42,309 bases of DNA from the NCBI GenBank assembly GCA_030837825.1, contig JAUQYB010000140.1:1-42309 (forward strand). The letters run 5' to 3'. Positions 26,622 to 36,171 of this stretch are shown in pieces (positions within the stretch are counted from its first letter, which is position 1; every line of letters starts with the position of its first letter). The position numbers were made by a program, and so were the translations under genes. The notes beneath the pieces are model-generated. The model was given only the letters and a program-made list of their open reading frames with translations, searched no databases and was not told the origin of the DNA. The DNA is from Albidovulum sp. Its GTDB lineage: Bacteria > Pseudomonadota > Alphaproteobacteria > Rhodobacterales > Rhodobacteraceae.

Positions 26622-27962
26622 TCAGCCCCCGACCAGCCTCGGGTCGAACGGATAGGTCGTCAGGTTCTCGCAGCCGGTGGCGGTGATCAGCACCTGGTCC
26701 TCGAGCTTGATCGAGAAGTCGCCGCCCTCGGGCGAGACCAGCGCCTCGGTGCAGATCACCATGCCCTCCTCGATCGCGTGGTCGAAGGCACCCTCGGCCC
26801 AGGCGTCGGGGTAGGGGACATAGGGCCATTCGTCGCAAAGCCCGACCCCGTGCATCTTGCAGGAATATTTCTGCGCCCAGTACTGATCCTCCAGCCGGTG
26901 TCCGCCGAAGACCAGCTCGCGGATCGGCACGCCGGGCCTGAGCCGCGCCTGGTGGTCGCGGATGTGGTCGAGCGCGTGGTTCATCGCCGAGACCATCGCG
27001 TTCGTCGGCCGCGCGTCGCCCACCCACCAGGTGCGGGAGATGTCGATGCAGATGCCATAGGAGCCGATCAGGTCGGTGTCGAAGGCGACGATCTCGTTTG
27101 GCCGGACGATCCGCGGTCCGCATTCCTGAAACCACGGATTGGTCCGGGGCCCGGAGGCGAGAAGCCGGGTCTCGATCCACTCGCCGCCGCGCCGGATGTT
27201 GCCTTTGTGCAATTCTGACCAGATGTCGTCCTCGCTGACAGTGCATTTCGGTACGTTTTCTCTGGTGAAGGCTTCCATCTCGGTGATTGCCGCCTCGCAG
27301 GCGTGATGGGCGCAGCGCATCGCGAGGATCTCGTCCGGCCCCTTGACCGCGCGGGTGCGCTCGGTCAGTTCCTCGCCCTCCATCACCTCGAATCCCGCGC
27401 GTTCCAGCGCCCTGAGCCCGTGGATCTGGATCTTGTCGACGCCGAGCCGGCGGTTGGCGCCGGCGTGCGCCCGCATCACCTCCTCCACCTGCCCGGCGAA
27501 GGAGGCGGCGTCGGCTTCGCCGCGGTCGCCCGAGACGGCGTAGAAGAACGAGGCACCGGCGCGGATTTCCTTCACCAGAGGGTTGAAGGACACCAGGAAG
27601 GGGGCGTTCTTGTATTCCCAGATCACCATGTGCCCGTCGGCACAGAGCAGGCAGGCGCGGAACGGGTTGTGGGCGTTCCAGAGCTGCATGTTGGTGGTGT
27701 CGGTGGCGTAGCGGATGTTCAGCGGATCGAACATCAGAAGCCCGCCCCAGCCGCGGGCGACGATGGCCTGCGTCAGCCTCCGCCAGCGGAACTCCCGCAT
27801 CGCCGCGAGGTCGGGCGGGGTCAGCCCCGCCGCGTCCCATTCGCGGAAGGCGATCTGCGTCGGCCCGATCTCCACCCGGTCGTTGTCGTTGGGCGTGCCG
27901 TCTGGCAGACGGTCCCCCCGCGTCGGGTCGATCTTGCGGCGGTCGCGGTAGTGGTCGGTCAT
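26622..27962 (-). CDS. dddP: Dimethylsulfoniopropionate lyase DddP
   Basis: A 446-residue M24-fold protein that cleaves DMSP to dimethyl sulfide and acrylate. The N-terminus (RKIDPTRGDRLPDGTPNDND) and the MFDPLNIRYATDTTNMQLWN block are DddP hallmarks and differ from true aminopeptidases P. The metal ligands known from roseobacter DddP structures are all present at the same numbers: D295, D297, D307, H371, E406 and E421; the proposed catalytic base D377 is also there (GVGLCDEWP). The ATG at 27962 follows AAGGAG. It is a cytosolic homodimer in the family. No DMSP transporter, acrylate-use gene or dddL/Q/W is adjacent. Confidence 0.93.
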   Translation of the reverse strand: MTDHYRDRRKIDPTRGDRLPDGTPNDNDRVEIGPTQIAFREWDAAGLTPPDLAAMREFRWRRLTQAIVARGWGGLLMFDPLNIRYATDTTNMQLWNAHNPFRACLLCADGHMVIWEYKNAPFLVSFNPLVKEIRAGASFFYAVSGDRGEADAASFAGQVEEVMRAHAGANRRLGVDKIQIHGLRALERAGFEVMEGEELTERTRAVKGPDEILAMRCAHHACEAAITEMEAFTRENVPKCTVSEDDIWSELHKGNIRRGGEWIETRLLASGPRTNPWFQECGPRIVRPNEIVAFDTDLIGSYGICIDISRTWWVGDARPTNAMVSAMNHALDHIRDHQARLRPGVPIRELVFGGHRLEDQYWAQKYSCKMHGVGLCDEWPYVPYPDAWAEGAFDHAIEEGMVICTEALVSPEGGDFSIKLEDQVLITATGCENLTTYPFDPRLVGG

Positions 27963-28087
27963 GGCGTCTCCTTCCGATCGGTGAGAGCATGATGCGGCCC
28001 CGGGCGGGGGTCCGTTCCGATTGCGACGGGCATCGGGGCGCTTTCCGCCCGCCTGACCGTCGCCGCCCGACCCTTGCCCCCCGACCC

Positions 28088-28115
28088 TTGCCCGCGGGTG
28101 CCGGCTCGACTATCT
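28088..28115 (+). promoter_or_regulatory. Possible prfB promoter
   Basis: TTGCCC (28088-28093), 16 bases and CTATCT (28110-28115) lie 32 bases before the prfB start in the divergent dddP/prfB gap. The hexamers are a moderate match to alphaproteobacterial sigma-70 promoters. Confidence 0.3.
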
Positions 28116-28147
28116 ACGCGCAGCAATCGACGGAAGGACGACGGCCC

Positions 28148-29275
28148 ATGCGCGCCGAGATGGAAAATGTGGTCGAGGCGGTCGAGAAGTCGCTGAAGCT
28201 CCTCGGCCAGCGGATGGACTGGGAGACCGCGCCGCACCGGCTCGAGGAAATGAACGCGATGATCGAGGACGGCGACCTCTGGTCCGATCCGGCGCGCGCC
28301 CAGAAGCTGATGCGCGAGCGGCAGATGCTGATGGACGCGGTCGAGACCTATCGCCGGATCGCGCGCGACCTGAAGGACAATGTCGAGCTGATCGAACTGG
28401 GCGAGATGGAGGATGACAGGGAGATCGTCGCGGAGGCCGAGACCTCGCTCAAGGCGCTGAAGGAATTCGCCGCCGGCAAGGAACTTGAGGCGCTGCTCGA
28501 TGGCGAGGCCGACGGCAACGATACCTTCCTTGAAATCAACGCCGGCGCCGGCGGCACCGAAAGCTGCGACTGGGCGTCGATGCTGGCGCGGATGTATGTC
28601 CGCTGGGCCGAAAAGAAGGGCTACAAGGTCGAGCTTCAGGCCGAGACCCCGGGCGAGGAGGCGGGCATCCGCTCGGCCGCCTACAAGATTTCCGGGCCCA
28701 ATGCCTATGGCTGGCTGAAATCGGAATCGGGCGTGCACCGGCTGGTGCGCATCTCGCCCTACGATTCGGCGGCGCGGCGGCACACCTCGTTCTCGTCGGT
28801 CTGGGTCTATCCCGTGGTCGACGACAACATCGAGATCGTGATCCCCGACAACGAGATCAGGATCGACACCTTCCGCTCGTCGGGCGCCGGCGGCCAGCAC
28901 GTCAACACCACCGACTCGGCGGTCAGGATCACCCACCTGCCGACCAACATCGTGGTGACCTCGTCGATGAAATCCCAGCACCAGAACCGCGAGATCGCGA
29001 TGAACGCGCTGAGGTCGCGGCTCTACCAGCTTGAACTCGACAAGCGCAACGCGGCGATCAACGCGGCGCATGAATCCAAGGGCGACGCCGGCTGGGGCAA
29101 CCAGATCCGGTCCTATGTGCTCCAGCCCTACCAGATGGTGAAGGACCTGCGCACCGGCTACGAGACCTCGGATACCCAGGGCGTGCTCGACGGCGACCTT
29201 GACGGCTTCATGGCGGCGACGCTGGCGCTCGGGGTCGAGGGCAAGAGCCGCGCCGAGGCCCGCGCCGACGACTGA
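28148..29275 (+). CDS. prfB: Peptide chain release factor 2
   Basis: The start at ATG 28148 (MRAEMENVVEAVEKSL) gives 375 residues, a normal RF2 length. The peptidyl-tRNA hydrolysis motif is G248-G249-Q250 (SSGAGGQHVNTTDSAVRI). The stop-codon recognition tripeptide, SPF in E. coli RF2, reads S203-P204-Y205 here (VRISPYDSAARRHTSF). It releases proteins at UGA and UAA codons. The gene is read in one frame; the in-frame UGA and programmed frameshift of E. coli prfB are absent. Confidence 0.96.
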   Translation: MRAEMENVVEAVEKSLKLLGQRMDWETAPHRLEEMNAMIEDGDLWSDPARAQKLMRERQMLMDAVETYRRIARDLKDNVELIELGEMEDDREIVAEAETSLKALKEFAAGKELEALLDGEADGNDTFLEINAGAGGTESCDWASMLARMYVRWAEKKGYKVELQAETPGEEAGIRSAAYKISGPNAYGWLKSESGVHRLVRISPYDSAARRHTSFSSVWVYPVVDDNIEIVIPDNEIRIDTFRSSGAGGQHVNTTDSAVRITHLPTNIVVTSSMKSQHQNREIAMNALRSRLYQLELDKRNAAINAAHESKGDAGWGNQIRSYVLQPYQMVKDLRTGYETSDTQGVLDGDLDGFMAATLALGVEGKSRAEARADD

Positions 29276-29396
29276 GGCGGCGGGCTGAGGCGGCCCGGCC
29301 GCGATCATCGTTCCTGCCGCGCTGGCGCGCCGGTTCCCGCTTGTCATACGGGCCGTGCCTGCCTTAGCCTCCCTCCCGCGAACAGGAGGGGAAATC

Positions 29397-30173
29397 ATGG
29401 ATGCGACCCATCGGGGGCCCGACCCGCTGCCCGAAATCCGCCATGTCGAAATGTCGGAAATCCCGGATGTCCTGAGGCTCGGCCTTCGCGACTTCCTGCG
29501 CGCGCCGCTGTTCGGGCTGTTCTTCAGCGCCGTCTATGTCGCGGGCGGACTGATCCTCTGGAGCGTCTATGGCGTCGCCGGCCAGCAATGGTGGCTGGCC
29601 CCGGTCTCGGTCGGCTTCCCGCTTCTCGGCCCCTTCGCCGCGGTCGGACTCTACGAGGTCAGCCGGCGGATCGAGCGGGGGCAGCCGCTGGACTGGCGCG
29701 CGATCCTCGGCGTCGTCTTCGCGCAGAAGGACCGCCAGATTCCGGCGATCGCCGCCGTCATCATCGTCGTCTTCCTGTTCTGGGTCTTCGTTGCCCATGC
29801 GCTCTTCGCCCTCTTCATGGGGCTGCGCGCCTTCGGGCCGGCGCAGGACATGGTAAGCCTGTTCCTCGAAGGAAACGGCCCTGTGATGCTGCTGGTCGGA
29901 AGCGTGGTCGGCGCGGGCTTTGCGGGCGTGCTCTTTGCCACCACTGTCGTCGGCCTGCCGCTGCTTCTGGAGAAGGAAATCGACTTCGTCACCGCGATGA
30001 TCCATTCGACACGCACCGCCCTTGCCAATCCGGGCGTGATGCTGGTTTGGGGGGGCGTGATCGCGGTGTTCCTGTTCCTGGCGATGCTGCCGCTGTTCAT
30101 GGGCCTCTTCGTCGCGCTTCCGGTCCTGGGGCACGCCACTTGGCACATGTATCGCCGCGCGCTGGCGGATTGA
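29397..30173 (+). CDS. DUF2189 integral membrane protein
   Basis: The start at ATG 29397 follows AGGAGGGG. The 258-residue protein begins with a polar N-terminus (PEIRHVEMSEIPDVLRLGLR) and then has about six membrane helices. The block LGPFAAVGLYEVSRRIERGQ followed by LDWRAILGVV, and TVVGLPLLLEKEIDFVTAMI, are DUF2189 features. The function is unknown; family members are inner-membrane proteins. It stands alone upstream of a shared terminator with the convergent bactofilin gene. Confidence 0.85.
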   Translation: MDATHRGPDPLPEIRHVEMSEIPDVLRLGLRDFLRAPLFGLFFSAVYVAGGLILWSVYGVAGQQWWLAPVSVGFPLLGPFAAVGLYEVSRRIERGQPLDWRAILGVVFAQKDRQIPAIAAVIIVVFLFWVFVAHALFALFMGLRAFGPAQDMVSLFLEGNGPVMLLVGSVVGAGFAGVLFATTVVGLPLLLEKEIDFVTAMIHSTRTALANPGVMLVWGGVIAVFLFLAMLPLFMGLFVALPVLGHATWHMYRRALAD

Positions 30174-30180
30174 CGGCAAC

Positions 30181-30211
30181 GAAAGAAAAAGGCGCCCGCC
30201 CGGGGCGCCTT
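30181..30211. terminator. Terminator between DUF2189 gene and bactofilin
   Basis: AAGGCGCC-CGCCCGG-GGCGCCTT is an 8-bp perfect stem (30189-30211). On the minus strand the continuation is TTTTTCTTTC, a good intrinsic terminator for the bactofilin operon. On the plus strand it may also stop the DUF2189 transcript. Confidence 0.8.
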
Positions 30212-30236
30212 CGACCACACCGCTTTCGCGGCCCCG

Positions 30237-30734
30237 TCAGTTCCTCGCAGCGGCCGCCGGTGCCACGGCGATCCGCGGCGCGCCGTTCGACAGCGGGTCT
30301 TCCTGGCGCTGGACCGAGCCCTCGAAATGGGCGCCGCTCTCGATCGCGATGGTCTTGTGGATGAGGTCGCCCTCGACCCGCGCGGTCGAGGTGAGCCGCA
30401 CCTTCAGCCCGCGCACCCGGCCGACGACCCGGCCGTTGACGACGATGTCGTCGGCGACGATCTCGCCCTTGATCGTGGCGCTTTCGCCGACGGTCAGCAG
30501 ATGGGCGCGGATGTCGCCCTCGACCACGCCCTCGACCTGGATGTCGCCCGAGGTCTTTACGTTGCCGGTGATCGTGAGGTCGGAGGAGAGGACGGAAACG
30601 CCCGGCTTGGCCTTGGGCGCGGAGGACAGATAGTCGAACGCAGGCTTCGTCGCGGCAGGCTCGGGCGCCTTCGGCTGTTCGGTCGGGGTGCCCGCCTTGG
30701 GTCCGGGTTCGTTGATCCTGCTTTTAGAAAACAT
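30237..30734 (-). CDS. Bactofilin (polymer-forming cytoskeletal protein)
   Basis: A 165-residue protein with Pro/Ala-rich termini and a central bactofilin (DUF583) beta-helix from about residue 48 to 140, built of short V/I-x-G repeats (LTITGNVKTSGDIQVEGVVE, ATIKGEIVADDIVVNGRVVG). Bactofilins self-assemble without nucleotides into membrane-associated filaments that position cell-wall enzymes. Its start overlaps the end of the M23 peptidase gene by 11 bases, so the two are translationally coupled. Bactofilin plus M23 endopeptidase pairs control cell shape in Helicobacter and several Alphaproteobacteria. Confidence 0.92.
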   Translation of the reverse strand: MFSKSRINEPGPKAGTPTEQPKAPEPAATKPAFDYLSSAPKAKPGVSVLSSDLTITGNVKTSGDIQVEGVVEGDIRAHLLTVGESATIKGEIVADDIVVNGRVVGRVRGLKVRLTSTARVEGDLIHKTIAIESGAHFEGSVQRQEDPLSNGAPRIAVAPAAAARN

Positions 30735-32043
30735 TGTTGGCCGCCTTGATAAACGTCATCGGGTTCACAGCAGAGCCGTTCACACGCACCTCGTAGTGCA
30801 GATGGGTGCCGGTGGAACGGCCGGTATTCCCCATATCACCGATCCTGTCGCCGCGCGAGACCTTTTGGCCCACCTCCGCCCGCACCTTCGAGAGGTGGCC
30901 GTAGCGGGTGACGAGGCCGAAGTCGTGGCGCACCTCGACCATGTTGCCATAGCCCGATTCCCATCCTGCATGGGTCACCGTGCCCTCGGCCGTCGCATAG
31001 ACCGGCGAGCCGAGCGAGCCCGCCATGTCGATGCCCTCGTGCATCCGGCCCCAGCGGCGGCCGAAACCCGAAGTGTAGCGGAAGGTGGTCTTCAGCGGCA
31101 TCGCGAAGGGCGACTTTTCCACCGCCAGCCGGTAGAGGTTCATCCGGTCCAGTCCCTCGAGGATCCGCTCGGCACGGGCGCTGTCCGGGTCGCCGCCGGG
31201 GCCGGCCAGCGGTGCCAGCGGGCCAAGCGGGCCGCCCTGGCCCGAATAGCCGCGGCGCACCTCTTCGATCAGGTCGTCGGGGTCGAGCCCGGCCGAGGAG
31301 AACATCTTGTCGAGCGGCGCCATCGAGACCGTCACCGCCTCTTCGAGGCTGGTGAAGATTTCGTCGTGGCGTTCCTCCAGAAGCTTCTTGTCATAGGCGA
31401 TTTCGTCGGCCTCGGCCTTGGCGGTATCGGCGAGTTCGGCCATCGCGTCGCGTTCGGCGGCGGTGCGGCCGAGTGCGGCGGTGAGGAATTCGAGCGTGTC
31501 GGCGGTGTCGGCGGGGGCCGCTGCGGCGGCGGAGGGGGCCGAAGGCCCTTCGGAGGCGGCCGCCGCCAGTTCGGTGACCCGCGACAGCGCCTGGTCGCGC
31601 TCGGTCATCGTGCGCCGCAGCGTCGACTGGATCACGCCGATGCCGGTTTCCAGTTCCTTGCGCCGCTCTTCGGAGGCAAGAAGCGCGGACTGCATGCCCG
31701 AGACCTGCTGCATCGCCAGCGCGAAGCGTTCCTGCGCCGCTACTGCCTCTTCGGCGCGCCGGTCGCGTTCGGCCGACAGCGCGTCGAGACGGCCCTCGTA
31801 GTTGGCCTGTTCGCGGCGCGCCTGTTCGCGCGCGTTGCCCGAGCCGATCGAATCCATCAGCAGGATCGCCGTGGCCACGATCGTCCAGGCCAGGACCGCG
31901 GCCGACCCCGCGAGCGCCACCGCCTGGGTGATCGGCCTCAGCCGGATGAATCGCGTTTCGGAATCCGAGCGCAGGAACAGGCGCTGTTCCGGGAGCCGTC
32001 TTTCCAGGGCAGCACTGAAACGGCCAATGAGACGAGCTTTCAC
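30724..32043 (-). CDS. M23 endopeptidase with intact zinc site, bactofilin partner
   Basis: Begins with GTG at 32043 (MKARLIGRFSAALERRL); the frame upstream is not protein-like. The 439-residue protein has a cytoplasmic N-terminus, one membrane helix (about residues 45-65), a long Ala/Glu/Arg-rich coiled coil (about 70-210) and a C-terminal LytM/M23 domain. Zinc and catalytic residues are present: H335 and D339 (HEGID), and H414-L-H416 (THLHYEVR). This predicts an active periplasmic peptidoglycan endopeptidase on a coiled-coil stalk. Overlap with the bactofilin gene implies joint work in localised wall remodelling. Confidence 0.9.
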   Translation of the reverse strand: MKARLIGRFSAALERRLPEQRLFLRSDSETRFIRLRPITQAVALAGSAAVLAWTIVATAILLMDSIGSGNAREQARREQANYEGRLDALSAERDRRAEEAVAAQERFALAMQQVSGMQSALLASEERRKELETGIGVIQSTLRRTMTERDQALSRVTELAAAASEGPSAPSAAAAAPADTADTLEFLTAALGRTAAERDAMAELADTAKAEADEIAYDKKLLEERHDEIFTSLEEAVTVSMAPLDKMFSSAGLDPDDLIEEVRRGYSGQGGPLGPLAPLAGPGGDPDSARAERILEGLDRMNLYRLAVEKSPFAMPLKTTFRYTSGFGRRWGRMHEGIDMAGSLGSPVYATAEGTVTHAGWESGYGNMVEVRHDFGLVTRYGHLSKVRAEVGQKVSRGDRIGDMGNTGRSTGTHLHYEVRVNGSAVNPMTFIKAANNVF

Positions 32044-32264
32044 GCCTATCCCCCGTATTGTTGTCGCATGTGGCGGGACACATCCCCACGGATCCCGCAA
32101 CGCCGGGATACAATCCGCCCCCTGCCGTCGCAAGGCTTCCGGCGGCGGCGGAAGGCGCGCCGGCCGGAACCCGCCGCTTTCGGCGAAATCCCGCCGACGG
32201 CGGGTGCTATCGCGTTGAATTGCCGAATCTTAACCGGCTTTCCCACGCGGGCAACCGGGGCGGC

Positions 32265-32726
32265 TTACGCGCCTCGCACCGCCGCCAGAACCTCCGCGGC
32301 GTGGCCGGCGACCTTCACCCGCCGCCAGACGCGCGCGACCTTCCCCGCGTCGTCGATCAGGAAGGTGGTCCGCTCGATCCCCATGAAGGTCCGGCCGTAA
32401 AGGCTCTTCTCGCCCCAGACGCCGTAGCGCTCACAGGTGTCGCCGCCCTCGTCGGAGGCGAGGATCACGCCCAGCCCGTGCTTGCGGCAGAACGTCTCGT
32501 GCGCCTGCACGCTGTCCTTCGAGATGCCGATGACGACAGCGCCTGCGGCTTCGAACTCCGCGGAGAGGCGGGTGAAGTCCAGCGCCTCGGTGGTGCAACC
32601 CGGCGTGTCGTCCTTCGGATAGAAGTAGAGCACGACCTTCGCCGGCCGGAGCGTCGAGAGCGTGACGGTTCCGCCACCGTCGCGGGGCAGGGTGAAGTCG
32701 GGGGCGGCATCGCCTTGGCTGAGCAT
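32265..32726 (-). CDS. bcp: Thioredoxin-dependent peroxiredoxin (Bcp/PrxQ)
   Basis: The start at ATG 32726 (MLSQGDAAPDFTL) gives 153 residues, the usual size. The peroxidatic Cys is C44 in DDTPGCTTEALDF. The resolving Cys found five residues on in E. coli Bcp is missing (Leu there). C80 lies 36 residues after C44, the spacing of the PrxQ subgroup that resolves from helix alpha-3, as in Xanthomonas campestris PrxQ (C48/C84). It reduces hydrogen peroxide and organic peroxides in the cytosol. It is divergent from the AsmA-like gene; a small inverted repeat at 32190-32204 (CCCGCCG-A-CGGCGGG) lies downstream. Confidence 0.93.
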   Translation of the reverse strand: MLSQGDAAPDFTLPRDGGGTVTLSTLRPAKVVLYFYPKDDTPGCTTEALDFTRLSAEFEAAGAVVIGISKDSVQAHETFCRKHGLGVILASDEGGDTCERYGVWGEKSLYGRTFMGIERTTFLIDDAGKVARVWRRVKVAGHAAEVLAAVRGA

Positions 32727-32865
32727 CTCTTCGCCATCCTGTCCTGTCCGCCGTGCATTGCGCGGCACTTGGTGCTTTACTACCGCGCCGGCGAGGATAA
32801 AGGAAAGCCGCGCCGGGTGGCAGGGCGTGCGCGGGCGGCGGGCGGAACCGCCGCCGGAGGCAGGG

Positions 32866-35800
32866 ATGACGGAGACAGAGGACAGGACGGGGGCGGCGGA
32901 CCCGCCGCCGCAGCACGCGGCGCACCACGCGGCGCATCACGGGCGCCATCCCCGCCTGTGGTTCGGCGTGGCACTCGTCGCGGTGCTGATCCTCGTCAAC
33001 ATCGCCCTCGGCCTGACCGGCCATGTCATCGCCGCGCCGCGCTGGGTGGTCGCCAGGGTCGAGGCGCGGGCGAACGAGGCGCTGGCGGGGGTGGTTTCGG
33101 CGAAGGTGGGCGGGCTGGAACTGGTGGTGGACCGCAGCTTCGTGCCCCATGCGCGTCTCAGGGCGGTGGAGCTTTTCGCCCCCGACGGCCGGCAGATCGC
33201 GGTGCTGCCCGACCTGCGCGCCACGCTGAAGGCCCGGGCCGTCCTCAGCGGCCGGCTCGAACCGCGGAGCCTGTCGATCTACGGCGCGCAGATCGCGCTG
33301 CGGCGGCTGGCGGACGGCAGTCTCGACGTCACCCTCGGGCAGGAGGCGCCCGGCGCCGCGCAGGCGCTGGAGCCGGCCGAGATCGTCGCCGCCATCGACC
33401 GCGCCTTCGAGGCGCCGGCGCTGAGGGGGATCGAGGACATCACCGTCGAGGCGCTCGACCTGACCCTGCGGGACGATCGCTCGGGCCGGCAATGGACCGC
33501 GGCAGCAGGATGGCTCGCGCTCAGGCAGGACGCGCGGACGCTCGGGATCGATCTCGGCTTCTCGGTCGAGGAGGCCGGGCAGGCGCGCGGGCGCGCGCAG
33601 ATCGCCTTCTCTTCCGTCAAGGGCTCGCCGGAAGCGGCCGTCTCGATGCGGGTCGAGGGCGTCTCGGCGCGCGACCTCGCCGCCCAGTCGCCCGCGCTGG
33701 CCTGGCTCGGGGCGCTCGACGCGCCGATTTCCGGCGCGCTTGCCACCGGCATCGCGACCGACGGAACCTATGCCCCGCTCGACGGCACGCTCGAGATCGG
33801 CGCCGGGGCGCTGAGGCCCACGGCCGGCACCAAACCGGTGCGCTTCGACCGCGCCCGGCTCGACCTCAGCTATGATCCCGCCGGGGCCTCGCTGGTCTTT
33901 TCCGACGTCGCCATCGACGGGCCGGCGCTGCGGGTGCGCGCCTCGGCCAAGGCCTGGCTCAAGGAGTTCACCGGCGCCTTCCCGAACGCTCTGGTCGGGC
34001 AGGTGGCGATCACCGACCTGAAGGCAGACCCCGAGGGGCTGTTCGCCGACCCGGTGGCGATCAGCCAGGGCGCGCTCGACTTCCGTCTCGCGCTCGACCC
34101 GTTCCGCCTCGACATCGGCCAGCTTGCGCTGGTCGACGGTGACCACCGGATCGGGGCGCGAGGCAGCTTCACTGCCGCGCCCGCCGGCTGGGCGGTGTCG
34201 CTCGACGCCGAGATGGACGCGATCACCAGCGCGCGGCTGATGGCGCTCTGGCCTGTCGCCGCCGTGCCGAAGACCCGCGCCTGGCTCGAGCAGAACGTGG
34301 CGACGAGCGAGCTGTTCGACGTGAAGGCCGCGTTCCGGCTGACCCCGGGCGCCGAGCCGCGCTTCATGCTCGGCTGGGAGTTTCGCGACACCGAGGTGCG
34401 GGTGCTGAAGACGCTGCCGCCGATCGAGGACGGTGCGGGCTATGCCACGATCGGGGACTATACCTATACGCTGGTGGTCGACCGCGGCCATGTCACGGCG
34501 CCCTCCGGCGGCAGGATCGACGTGGCGGGATCGGTCATGTCGATCCCCGACCTCAGGATCAAGCCGGCGCCGGCGCGCTTCACCCTGAAGACCGAGAGCA
34601 CGATCACCGGGGCGCTGTCGCTTCTGGACGAGCCGCCATTCGAGTTCCTGAAGAAGGCGGGCCGCGCGGTCGACATCGCCGAGGGGCGCGCGCGCTCGGT
34701 GGCCGTCCTCGACCTGACGCTGGCGCCGAAGATCCGGCCCCAGGACGTGGGCTACAGCGTCACCGCCGAGCTTTTCGACGTGACTTCGGACCGCGTCGCG
34801 CCGGGGCGGGTGCTGACAGCGGGGCGGCTCCAGCTCAGGGCCGATCGCACGGGCCTCGAGATCTGGGGGCCGGCGGTCCTGTCGGACGTGCCGATGGAAT
34901 TGCGCTGGCGGCAGGGGTTCGCGCCCGGCGACAAGGGGCGGAGCCGTGCGGAGGGCACGATGGAGATCTCGTCGCGGACGCTCGAGGTCTTCGGCGTGGC
35001 CCTGCCCGGGGGGGCGGTCAGCGGCACCGGCACCGGAGCGTTCACGCTCGACCTCGCGGTCGGCCGGCCGGGCCGGTTTCACCTGACCTCGGACCTTGCG
35101 GGCCTCACGCTCCGGATACCGCAAATCGGCTGGACCAAGGCCGCCTCGGTGAAGGGTGAGTTCGCCCTTGACGGTGCGTTCGGCAAGCCCGCGGAAATTG
35201 ACACGCTCAGGCTGGACGCCGCGGGGCTGGTCGCCGAAGGCGGGATCGCGCTCAATGCCGACGGCGGGCTCGACGCGGTCCGGCTCCAGCGGGCGAAGGT
35301 GGGCGACTGGTTCGACGGGGAGGTGGAGCTGAAGGGGCAGGGCAGGGGCCGGCCGCTGGCGGTCTCGGTCACCTCCGGCCGCCTCGACCTGAGGGGCGCA
35401 ACCTTCGGACAGGGCGAAGGCGGCGCGGGCGGCGGGCCGCTCACCGTCGCGCTCGACCGGGTGCAGGTGACCGAGGGGATTTCGCTCACCGGCTTTCGCG
35501 GTGCCTTCGCCACCCGCGGCGGCCTGACCGGCGACTTCACCGGCCGCGTGAACGGCGAAACCCCGGTGCAGGGCGCGGCAGTGCCGATGGCGGGCCGCAC
35601 CGCGGTGCGCATCCGGGGCGAGGACGCCGGTGCCGCGTTCCGGGCGGCGGGGCTTTTCACGCGCGGCGTGGGCGGCCGGTTCGACCTGACGCTCAGGCCG
35701 CGCGGAGAGGGGCGCGACTACGACGGCACGCTTTCGATCGGGCAGTTCCGCGTGACCGGCGTTCCGGCGCTGGCCGAACTGCTCGACGCCATCTCGGTCG

Positions 35801-36171
35801 TCGGCCTGCTGACCCAGCTCAACGGGCCGGGGCTTCTCTTTTCCGACGTTTCGGGTGATTTCCGGCTGACACCCGGGGCCTTGGAGATCCGCGACGGATC
35901 AGCCGTCGGCCCCTCTCTCGGCATCTCGGGCGCCGGCACCTACCGTGCAAAGGGCCAGGTGCTCGACCTCCAGGGCACGATTTCGCCGATCTACATGCTG
36001 AACGGCATCGGCCAGATCTTCTCGAAGCGGCGCGAGGGTCTCTTCGGCTTCAACTACCGCATGACCGGGGTCGCCGAGGATCCCAAGGTCAGTGTCAACC
36101 CGCTGTCGATCCTGACGCCGGGAATGTTCCGCGACATCTTCCGCTCCGAACCGCCGAAGCTCGACCAATGA
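32866..36171 (+). CDS. YhdP/AsmA-like envelope protein (DUF3971)
   Basis: The start at ATG 32866 follows GGAGG with a 6-base spacer; the open frame upstream is not protein-like. The 1101-residue protein has a short cytoplasmic N-terminus with six histidines between residues 17 and 28, one membrane helix (about 33-52) and a very long periplasmic region of repeating beta strands. The C-terminus ([20 protein letters not shown], then [20 protein letters not shown]) is the AsmA-like/YhdP signature. Such proteins form hydrophobic grooves thought to carry phospholipids to the outer membrane; for this protein that is inference. Its stop overlaps the queA ATG by 4 bases. Confidence 0.87.
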   Translation: MTETEDRTGAADPPPQHAAHHAAHHGRHPRLWFGVALVAVLILVNIALGLTGHVIAAPRWVVARVEARANEALAGVVSAKVGGLELVVDRSFVPHARLRAVELFAPDGRQIAVLPDLRATLKARAVLSGRLEPRSLSIYGAQIALRRLADGSLDVTLGQEAPGAAQALEPAEIVAAIDRAFEAPALRGIEDITVEALDLTLRDDRSGRQWTAAAGWLALRQDARTLGIDLGFSVEEAGQARGRAQIAFSSVKGSPEAAVSMRVEGVSARDLAAQSPALAWLGALDAPISGALATGIATDGTYAPLDGTLEIGAGALRPTAGTKPVRFDRARLDLSYDPAGASLVFSDVAIDGPALRVRASAKAWLKEFTGAFPNALVGQVAITDLKADPEGLFADPVAISQGALDFRLALDPFRLDIGQLALVDGDHRIGARGSFTAAPAGWAVSLDAEMDAITSARLMALWPVAAVPKTRAWLEQNVATSELFDVKAAFRLTPGAEPRFMLGWEFRDTEVRVLKTLPPIEDGAGYATIGDYTYTLVVDRGHVTAPSGGRIDVAGSVMSIPDLRIKPAPARFTLKTESTITGALSLLDEPPFEFLKKAGRAVDIAEGRARSVAVLDLTLAPKIRPQDVGYSVTAELFDVTSDRVAPGRVLTAGRLQLRADRTGLEIWGPAVLSDVPMELRWRQGFAPGDKGRSRAEGTMEISSRTLEVFGVALPGGAVSGTGTGAFTLDLAVGRPGRFHLTSDLAGLTLRIPQIGWTKAASVKGEFALDGAFGKPAEIDTLRLDAAGLVAEGGIALNADGGLDAVRLQRAKVGDWFDGEVELKGQGRGRPLAVSVTSGRLDLRGATFGQGEGGAGGGPLTVALDRVQVTEGISLTGFRGAFATRGGLTGDFTGRVNGETPVQGAAVPMAGRTAVRIRGEDAGAAFRAAGLFTRGVGGRFDLTLRPRGEGRDYDGTLSIGQFRVTGVPALAELLDAISVVGLLTQLNGPGLLFSDVSGDFRLTPGALEIRDGSAVGPSLGISGAGTYRAKGQVLDLQGTISPIYMLNGIGQIFSKRREGLFGFNYRMTGVAEDPKVSVNPLSILTPGMFRDIFRSEPPKLDQ

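Noticed and set aside
28148..28300. Possible programmed +1 frameshift at the start of prfB
   Set aside because: The first ~50 codons read in one frame with a normal RF2 N-terminus and no in-frame TGA.
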